From: Oscillospiraceae bacterium
Lineage (GTDB): Bacteria; Bacillota; Clostridia; Oscillospirales; Acutalibacteraceae
NCBI GenBank assembly: GCA_015066325.1
Contig: SVOP01000006.1
Coordinates: forward strand, 1-40,061
DNA length: 40,061 nucleotides
Reading direction: 5' to 3'
The translations under genes were made by a program, and so were the position numbers. Positions 35,096-40,061 of this stretch are shown here, in pieces. The notes beneath the pieces were generated by a model. That model did no database searches. It had not been told where the DNA came from and saw only the letters and a list, made by a program, of their open reading frames with translations. The stretch's first letter is position 1. Each line of letters opens with the position of its first letter.

Positions 35096-35455
35096 TCATC
35101 TCCTCGTATTTGTGTTACATAGAGTTGCAAGCATTTTTCGAATTTCATTTAATTTATCGGGATGTTCTGTTATCAAGCTTGCAATATCCGCCGGTATCTC
35201 TCCGCGGCTTTCTGCGGCAAGGTCGTAAAATTTGTTTCGTCTCTCGGTATTTGTTCCTGTTTTAGTATCAAGTACTGAAAGCATTCTGTTTTGTAAGTCA
35301 CTTGGTGGCGGCGATGCTGTCAATAAATCATAGAAATATGGTTTTTTGATTCCAATTTCATTGTAGAATTCTTCTTGTGACATACCAGCTTCCCGGATTT
35401 GTTCAACCAGGTATTCACCAAATGGCGTTTTCTGTCTTCTATTCGTCGTCTCCAC
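35096..35455 (-). CDS. HTH (XRE-like) regulator of the restriction operon
   Basis: A small protein with an N-terminal helix-turn-helix (TPFGEYLVEQIREAGMSQEEFYNEIGIKKPYFYDLLT) and a C-terminal helical part. Its place directly before the methylase, with a palindromic operator at its own promoter, fits a controller protein that delays restriction until methylation is complete. The start is unclear: GTG 35455 lies directly against AGGAG, too close for normal use, and no ATG is found before the HTH. Leaderless or unusual initiation is possible. Confidence 0.75.
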   Translation of the reverse strand: METTNRRQKTPFGEYLVEQIREAGMSQEEFYNEIGIKKPYFYDLLTASPPPSDLQNRMLSVLDTKTGTNTERRNKFYDLAAESRGEIPADIASLITEHPDKLNEIRKMLATLCNTNTRR

Positions 35456-35460
35456 CTCCT

Positions 35461-35494
35461 GTTAGTATGTATGTATACATACTAACATACTAAC
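35461..35494. promoter_or_regulatory. Palindromic operator of the restriction operon
   Basis: GTTAGTATGTA-TGTA-TACATACTAAC is a perfect 11-4-11 inverted repeat, followed by an extra half-site ATACTAAC. It lies 6 bp before the HTH gene start and overlaps the likely -10 region, as an autoregulatory operator would. Confidence 0.8.
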
Positions 35495-35585
35495 ACAAAA
35501 AAAACAATAGCAAACAGCAAAATCTTTATAAATTAAAGAATTGCGGTTTGCTTATTCGCTGGGAAGTACTGCTGAAAATAAAGAA

Positions 35586-35613
35586 AAACTCCACCTTCGA
35601 AAAGGTGGAGTTT
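35586..35613 (-). terminator. Terminator of tRNA-3'-end unit 1
   Basis: Perfect stem AAACTCCACCTT-TTCG-AAGGTGGAGTTT followed by TTCTTT on the minus strand, directly after the CCA copy. Confidence 0.85.
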
Positions 35614-35778
35614 GGTGCGAGAGACGGGACTGGCCGTCTGCGGCGGCTACGCCTTGCATACTATCCGCTCGGCGACCCAAATCCTACGGATTTCGGTACC
35701 CGCCTCCCGCTCCTCGCTAAAAACAGTCCACCGGACTGTTTTCTTAACGCTCAGACCCTCTCGGGTCCAAGCCCCGTC
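35586..35778 (-). repeat. tRNA-3'-end unit 1 (terminator + tRNA 3' end + GC-rich body)
   Basis: Read on the minus strand, the unit begins with an inverted T-arm-like GACGGGGCTTGGACCCG, runs through a GC-rich body of small hairpins (CAGTCC-GGTGGACTG, AATCC-GTA-GGATT), and ends in GTCCCGTCTCTCGCACCA, an exact copy of the last 18 nt of the tRNA-Leu with CCA. A terminator follows immediately. No complete tRNA is formed. Confidence 0.75.
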
Positions 35779-35785
35779 AAAATCA

Positions 35786-35829
35786 TAACAAAAAAACAGA
35801 GCAACCACAAATGTGATTACTCTGTTTTT
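35786..35829 (-). terminator. Terminator of tRNA-3'-end unit 2
   Basis: On the minus strand AAAAACAGAGTAATCACA...TGTGGTTGCTCTGTTTTT with two G-U pairs, then a T run. The wobble pairs form only on the minus transcript. Confidence 0.85.
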
Positions 35830-35920
35830 GGTGCGAGAGACGGGACCTGACGGCGTCGCTACGCTTTGCCGTCAGAACGGCAACGATTGTGTTCGCCTTC
35901 GGCGAGGGGGTCCAAGTCCC
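35786..35920 (-). repeat. tRNA-3'-end unit 2
   Basis: Same plan as unit 1. On the minus strand it has GGGACTTGGACCC, a GC-rich body with hairpins TCGCC-GAA-GGCGA and CTGACGGC...GCCGTCAG, then GTCCCGTCTCTCGCACCA and its own terminator. The body begins CGGGACCTG on the plus strand, as in heptad element copy 1. Confidence 0.75.
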
Positions 35921-35935
35921 TACCTTATTTCTGGC

Positions 35936-35977
35936 AAAAAAATAAAGAACCTACACTGAAGTGTAAGTTCTTTATTT
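35936..35977 (-). terminator. Terminator of tRNA-Leu
   Basis: On the minus strand AAATAAAGAACTTACAC-TTCA-GTGTAGGTTCTTTATTT followed by TTTT, starting at the CCA end of the tRNA gene. Confidence 0.9.
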
Positions 35978-36060
35978 GGTGCGAGAGACGGGACTTGAAC
36001 CCGTACGGGATTACCACACGCCCCTCAAACGTGCGCGTCTGCCGATTCCGCCACTCTCGC
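35977..36060 (-). tRNA. tRNA-Leu (anticodon GAG)
   Basis: The minus strand reads GCGAGAGTGGCGGAATCGGC...CTCTCGCACCA, with acceptor stem GCGAGAG/CTCTCGC, encoded CCA, and anticodon loop TTGAGGG (anticodon GAG at 36024-36026). The extra variable-arm bases and T-arm ACGGG-TTCAAGT-CCCGT fit a class II leucine tRNA. It has a near-consensus promoter and a terminator, so it is a single-gene transcript. Confidence 0.96.
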
Positions 36061-36072
36061 GAGTGCTTAGAT

Positions 36073-36101
36073 ACTATACCACCAAAGAACGGTTTTGTCA
36101 A
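36073..36101 (-). promoter_or_regulatory. Promoter of tRNA-Leu
   Basis: TTGACA, 17 bp, TATAGT on the minus strand, 12 bp before the tRNA. The rest of the gap to 36181 is an A/T-rich run without visible genes. Confidence 0.92.
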
Positions 36102-36181
36102 CTGTTTTTTTAAAAAAACTTAAAATTTTTTGTTGTAGTTTTTTTCTTGGTTTTTTTGTAAGATTTTTTCTGTTTTTGTTT

Positions 36182-36973
36182 TTATTTTCTTATTATAAAC
36201 TTATCACTTTCCTTTAAATCCAGAAGAGTGATTATATCTTCAAAATTCTCTTTTACATTTTTGAATGCTTCTATTTTGTGGGAGTCGCTTCCGAGATAGA
36301 ATTTGCAACCGCAGTCCTTTGCTATGAAATAGGGGCGCAGTAGAATATCTTTTTCTTCTTGGGAGAGGTTAAGGGTTTTCATATTCAATTCAATTCCCAC
36401 GCCTTTTTCTGAACATTTTCTAAATAAATTGTAGAGTGTTTCATCTTCAATAAGCTTTATAACCTCAGGAGTTCTTCCTTTGAAAATATGACCGCAGGTA
36501 AGGTGGGCAATGCCTGTTTTATGCCAAGGTAACTCTTTTTTCAAAAGCTCTTCAAGGCGTTTTACCCAATGCTCTGCTGCTTCTTCGGGAGTTTGAATTT
36601 TTGTTTTCACCGTATTTCCAGCTAAGTGCAGATGCGTTGTTGGGATTACTATGAAATCAAAATCGTTATATCTCTCTTCACTTACGCCTACATTATATTC
36701 ATAATCCATATCCGCTTCTGCACCGAATAAAAACTCGATATTTTCATCTTGAGGCAGGGGCAGAACTTCTGCAAGGCTTTTAAAAGTCTGTTTAGGATGC
36801 CATTCAGCAGGGCTTTTCACCTTTTCATCCCATAAATGATTAGTCAGGCAAATTTTTTTCAAGCCGTTTTCTTTGGCATATTTCAAAATATTTTCGGGTG
36901 TTTGATTTTCATCGTGACAGCAGGGTGAAATAGTTGAATGAATGTGAAAATCGTGGTCTGCAATATATCGCAT
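36182..36973 (-). CDS. PHP-domain phosphoesterase (histidinol-phosphatase-like)
   Basis: A 263-residue PHP-fold metal phosphoesterase. The N-terminal metal motif is DHDFHIHSTISPC, followed by ICLTNHLWDE, GAEADMDYEYN, IPTTHLHLAGN, IAHLTCGHIF, and LGSDSHKIEAFKNV at the C-terminus, which supply the family's His/Asp/Glu ligands. The substrate is unknown; no histidine genes are nearby. The RBS is GAAAGGATATATTT. It lies 65 bp after the alkaline phosphatase with a terminator between them and no clear promoter of its own, so expression may depend on read-through. Confidence 0.85.
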   Translation of the reverse strand: MRYIADHDFHIHSTISPCCHDENQTPENILKYAKENGLKKICLTNHLWDEKVKSPAEWHPKQTFKSLAEVLPLPQDENIEFLFGAEADMDYEYNVGVSEERYNDFDFIVIPTTHLHLAGNTVKTKIQTPEEAAEHWVKRLEELLKKELPWHKTGIAHLTCGHIFKGRTPEVIKLIEDETLYNLFRKCSEKGVGIELNMKTLNLSQEEKDILLRPYFIAKDCGCKFYLGSDSHKIEAFKNVKENFEDIITLLDLKESDKFIIRK

Positions 36974-36993
36974 AAATATATCCTTTCATTTAT

Positions 36994-37028
36994 ATAAAAC
37001 CGCAACTCCGAATTAACGGGGCTGCGGG
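36994..37028 (-). terminator. Terminator after the alkaline phosphatase
   Basis: On the minus strand CCGCAGCCCCG-TTAATT-CGGAGTTGCGG (one mismatch, one G-U) then TTTTATAT. The downstream PHP gene starts 20 bp later, so this may act as a partial terminator. Confidence 0.7.
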
Positions 37029-37038
37029 GAAATTGATT

Positions 37039-38178
37039 TTATGCTACAACCTCAAAGGGAAATTCTTCCTCTGTAAATCCGAGAATGTAAGCAATTCTTA
37101 TGGGAATTTCGTAGTTGTTTAGAACCTCGCCGTTCTGAATAAGCACTTCTGAACCATAAACGAGAACGGGAACATTCGCAGCAGAGTGAGAACCGGATGT
37201 AAAGGAATATGTGCCGTCGTCATTTGCAACAATAGCACCTGTTTCGTGGTCAGCAGTGATAACAACGAGGGTTTCACCGTCTGCTTTTGCATAATTGAGC
37301 ACATATTCAATGGTTTCGTCAAATTCCTGAAGTGCTTCTGTCATATTTGCATCTTCATTGCTGTGGGAGTGCTTATCAATATGAGCACCCTCAATCATAA
37401 GAAAGAAGCCTTCATCAGTATCGTCAAGAAGGTCAATAGCTTTCATTGTCATCATTTCAAGGTTAGGAGTATTGATATCTGAGGGAGTAAGTGTCCAAAG
37501 GGCATTTGTGAACTGTGCAAAGCTACGGCTACCCTCTTTAAGAGCCAACATCTCGGCGGAGGTAGTTATATAAGTAAATCCGTTTGCTTCTGCATTTTCC
37601 TTGGTTGCAACGCCGTTCTGAGCACCCCAGATTAAATCAATATCTGATGTGAGCTGGTCTTCGGTAATATCTTCTGTGTTTCCTCTGTCAGAAGAATGTG
37701 CGGAGAAAGAGGCAGGAGTTGCACCCGATGTTTCGTCTGTTGTGATAACACCCGTCATCTTACCGCTTTCAAGGCAAAGCTCGGTAAGGTTTTTCGGATG
37801 AGAAAATACATCGAGAGAATCCATAGGATAAACGCCGATTGCACCGTTGTATGTTCTGACACCTGTTGCAAGAGCTGTACCGCCTGCAGCACTGTCTGTA
37901 ACAGCGTTTGTGAAAGAACGGGTCATAGATTCACCCTTAAACTCAAATGTATCCATTATGAGCTCAATATTTCTTTCATTTTTTGCTTTTTCCAAATGGT
38001 TAAAGCCCATACCATCACCGATAAGGTAAATAACATTTTTTATGTTACTGTCAAGATAATCTTCAGGTGCGGTTGTATTTGCAGGAACAAAAATACCAAA
38101 GGTGGTTCCGAAGGACATTATAAAGCTCATAATTACTGAGGCAAATTTAATCCAGATTGCACCAAATGTTGATAACAT
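37039..38178 (-). CDS. Alkaline phosphatase
   Basis: An exported alkaline phosphatase with an N-terminal hydrophobic signal or anchor (1-30). Metal and active-site motifs are IGDGMGFNH (Asp55), TDSAAGGTALATG (Ser96 as nucleophile), EGAHIDKHSHSNE, TADHETG and a late SGSHSAANVP. It should release phosphate from monoesters outside the membrane. ATG 38178 with AGGAG eight bases upstream is preferred over the GTG at 38187. Length is 379 residues, on the short side for the family, with a compact crown region. No Pho box can be proposed with confidence. Confidence 0.93.
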   Translation of the reverse strand: MLSTFGAIWIKFASVIMSFIMSFGTTFGIFVPANTTAPEDYLDSNIKNVIYLIGDGMGFNHLEKAKNERNIELIMDTFEFKGESMTRSFTNAVTDSAAGGTALATGVRTYNGAIGVYPMDSLDVFSHPKNLTELCLESGKMTGVITTDETSGATPASFSAHSSDRGNTEDITEDQLTSDIDLIWGAQNGVATKENAEANGFTYITTSAEMLALKEGSRSFAQFTNALWTLTPSDINTPNLEMMTMKAIDLLDDTDEGFFLMIEGAHIDKHSHSNEDANMTEALQEFDETIEYVLNYAKADGETLVVITADHETGAIVANDDGTYSFTSGSHSAANVPVLVYGSEVLIQNGEVLNNYEIPIRIAYILGFTEEEFPFEVVA

Positions 38179-38213
38179 ACTTAACACTCCTATGAAATTT
38201 GTTTTATGTTTTT

Positions 38214-38242
38214 ATCTTATATCAACTATAACAGAAAATCAA
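38214..38242 (-). promoter_or_regulatory. Promoter of the alkaline phosphatase
   Basis: TTGATT, 17 bp, TAAGAT on the minus strand, about 35 bp before the ATG. Confidence 0.55.
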
Positions 38243-38327
38243 GGGAAATATTGCATATATATAACTTGTTTTACTTACCGTAATATGCTAAACTGTTACC
38301 ATACAATAATTATATAGGAGAATTCAA

Positions 38328-40061
38328 ATGAAAAAATCTACTCTTCACTTCGGTGAATTCAAACAGTATGATAAGGTTTTTCTTACTGCCGATAAAGGAA
38401 TTGATGTTGAAAATGTTCTTGATGTGGCATTTGACGGAGAAACTCTTTACATAGCTCAGGCAGACGGACTTCTTGAATATGCAGATGGTAAGGTTAAGAA
38501 AACATCTGCAAAGGTTTCAAAGCTTTTTACAAGAAACGGTAAGCTTTACGCTGCGGTTAACAATTCACTTGCAGAAATTAAAAAGGGAAAAATTAAAAAG
38601 GTCGCAGATTTTGATGCTCCCGTTGTTGATATTTCTGTAGCTCTTGACGGTTCATTCTGGCTTATAACAGAAAATGTGCTTTTCCTTATGGAAAACGGTG
38701 AATTTAAAGAAATTGTTGATTTGCCTGAGGAAACAGTTTGCCTTGCAGCTCTTAATAATAAATCAAAATATGGTGAAACAGTTTATGTTGGCTCACTTGT
38801 TGAGGGGCTTATGTCTATGAAGGGTAAGCGTCGCCACTGGGCAGAGCTTCTCCCCAACGTTACAGGTGTTTCAAGCCAGAAAATCAACTGCATTCAGATT
38901 GATGCTCTCGGTCATTTATGGGTTGGCTCAGATGAAGGTCTTAACATCTATGACGGCAAGAACTATTGGTTTAACGGTAACGAATTTTATTCAGTTCCCG
39001 ACGGCTCATTCAATGATATGTTCTTTGCTGCTGACGGCAAAAAATATTTTGCGACCAACACAGGTGTTATTACTCTTATTGAGGGTAAAATTTCATATTT
39101 CTCATACGGTGCGTGGCTTATGCACCCCACAGTAACCAAGATTGCCGTTTCCGATAACGGTACTATTGCTGCAGTTACACCTCGCGGTATCAGTGTTATT
39201 ACATCTCAATATATGACACTTGAAGAAAAAGCTAATCATTATGATGAAATGGCTGTAAAATATTTTACAAGAAATGAAGGCTATCAGGTTGACAGAGTTC
39301 TTCGTAAATATGGTGATTTGGACTCAGGTTGGCTTCCCAACTCCGATAATGACGGACTTTTCACAGGTCTTTACTGCGCAAGCCAGTGCTTCCGTTACGC
39401 AGTAACAGGGGATGAAAAAGCAAAGGCTAATGCTAAAAGAGCAGTTGAAGCAATGATTAAGCTTACGGAGGTTACAGGTAAGCCCGGCTTTACCGCAAGA
39501 GCAACAAGATATTCAAACGAAGAGAATTTCGGTGACGGTAACAGAGAAGAATGGCACGCTTGTGAAAACAATCCTGATTGCGAATGGCTCGGTGAAACCT
39601 CAAGTGACGAAATGACAGGTCATTATTTTGCCTACGGTATCTACTTTGACCTTGTTGCAGATAAAAAAGAAAAGAAGAAAATTGCTCAGGTAGTAAAGAC
39701 AATTACAGACCATATTCTTGAAAATAATTTCCACCTTTGCGATGTTGACGGAGTACCTACAACCTGGGCAAACTGGGAGCCCGAGCTTCTCAATAATGAC
39801 GACCGTTGGTTCTATGAAAGAGGAACTAATTCTCTTGAAATGCTTTCCTTCCTTAAAACTACATATCACGTAACAGGTGAAGAAAAATATAATGATGTTT
39901 ATAAAATGCTTATTGAAAAGCATCACTATGCAATGAACTGCATTCAGTATAAGGTTGAAGACGGTCACGTTGCTCATATTGATGACCAGCTTGACTTTAC
40001 AAACATCTATCCTCTTATTGTTTATACAGATAATGAGGCAGAAAAAGAAATTTTCAAAGAT
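38328..40061 (+). CDS. Beta-propeller plus helical-barrel protein, 3' end beyond the window
   Basis: This frame is absent from the supplied ORF track because it has no stop before the window end, but it stays open for 578 codons from ATG 38328, which follows TATAGGAG. The N-terminal ~300 residues form repeated beta blades with two-component-propeller-like repeats (ALGHLWVGSDEGLNIYDGKNYW; FFAADGKKYFATNTGVI). From about residue 310 the sequence turns helical with glycosidase-barrel character (DGLFTGLYCASQCFRYAVTGDEKAKANAKRAVEAM; WLGETSSDEMTGHYFAYGIYFDLV). No signal peptide is seen. The fold suggests a sugar-binding or hydrolase role, but I do not recognise the family. Confidence 0.8.
   Translation, partial: MKKSTLHFGEFKQYDKVFLTADKGIDVENVLDVAFDGETLYIAQADGLLEYADGKVKKTSAKVSKLFTRNGKLYAAVNNSLAEIKKGKIKKVADFDAPVVDISVALDGSFWLITENVLFLMENGEFKEIVDLPEETVCLAALNNKSKYGETVYVGSLVEGLMSMKGKRRHWAELLPNVTGVSSQKINCIQIDALGHLWVGSDEGLNIYDGKNYWFNGNEFYSVPDGSFNDMFFAADGKKYFATNTGVITLIEGKISYFSYGAWLMHPTVTKIAVSDNGTIAAVTPRGISVITSQYMTLEEKANHYDEMAVKYFTRNEGYQVDRVLRKYGDLDSGWLPNSDNDGLFTGLYCASQCFRYAVTGDEKAKANAKRAVEAMIKLTEVTGKPGFTARATRYSNEENFGDGNREEWHACENNPDCEWLGETSSDEMTGHYFAYGIYFDLVADKKEKKKIAQVVKTITDHILENNFHLCDVDGVPTTWANWEPELLNNDDRWFYERGTNSLEMLSFLKTTYHVTGEEKYNDVYKMLIEKHHYAMNCIQYKVEDGHVAHIDDQLDFTNIYPLIVYTDNEAEKEIFKD

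Noticed and set aside
35092-35148. N-terminal extension of the methyltransferase
   Set aside because: It overlaps the regulator gene out of frame; ATG 35091 has a proper RBS.
35461-35494. Repeated ATACTAAC motifs as a CRISPR-like array
   Set aside because: Half-sites of one operator; no spacers of uniform length and no cas genes.
35613-35846. Additional tRNA genes in the two 3'-end units
   Set aside because: Only the T-stem 3' strand, acceptor 3' strand and CCA are present; no 5' acceptor strand, D-arm or anticodon arm can be built.
35548-36123. Two plus-strand ORFs (100 and 85 residues) around the tRNA gene
   Set aside because: They are translations of terminators, tRNA-3'-end units and the tRNA itself.

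Overview
The window looks like chromosome from a low-GC member of the Bacillota, class Clostridia, probably a gut-type Oscillospiraceae/Ruminococcaceae-like anaerobe. The evidence is the gene order dnaA-dnaN-yaaA-recF-remB-gyrB-gyrA, strong AGGAGG ribosome binding sites, TTGACA/TATAAT promoters, TTG and GTG starts, a lysine riboswitch, a CD1247-type protein next to efp, and fucose genes. The genus cannot be fixed from sequence alone. The window covers the replication origin, which lies on both sides of dnaA (about 13.0-13.3 kb and 14.65-14.9 kb).

Layout: (1) 0-3.5 kb, plus strand: the end of a membrane protein gene, aspS, efp and a Cys/Asp-rich zinc-ribbon gene. (2) 3.7-14.6 kb, minus strand: the origin operon running away from dnaA, ending in an LCP cell-wall ligase and a small membrane protein. 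(3) 14.9-19.7 kb, plus strand: a RING-like zinc/membrane protein, rarA, two coupled single-pass membrane proteins with Asn/Gln/Pro-rich tails, and a TIM-barrel epimerase. (4) 19.7-28.7 kb: a riboswitch-controlled NhaC-type transporter (LysW-like), then a probable fucose module of fucI, a DUF4838 protein, a GH151-like alpha-L-fucosidase candidate and a divergent TIM-barrel isomerase. (5) 28.7-36.1 kb: an Eis-like acetyltransferase, then a Type III-like restriction-modification operon with its own HTH regulator and palindromic operator, lying against a tRNA-Leu(GAG) gene. (6) 36.2-40.06 kb: a PHP-domain phosphoesterase, an exported alkaline phosphatase, and the start of a large beta-propeller/helical protein cut by the window end.

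Most of the genes are ordinary; the unusual signal is mainly between them. (a) Two palindromic elements (3.55-3.72 kb and 15.81-15.95 kb) have arms built of 7-nt repeats. The arms differ between copies but stay self-complementary within each copy, and both surround a core beginning CGGGACYTG. (b) Downstream of tRNA-Leu are two GC-rich units, each carrying the tRNA 3' end with CCA plus its own terminator, and bounded by an inverted T-arm-like sequence. (c) DnaA has KKHSTV where most DnaA proteins have RDHTTV, and the flanking regions lack TTATCCACA boxes but contain a cluster of TTTTNNACA-type 9-mers beside a TAG-trio run. (d) The small gene after lcp has a terminator hairpin inside its reading frame and takes its stop codon from a repeat.

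I see no CRISPR array, transposase, integrase or rRNA gene. All calls come from reading the sequence and provided translations; no database search was run.
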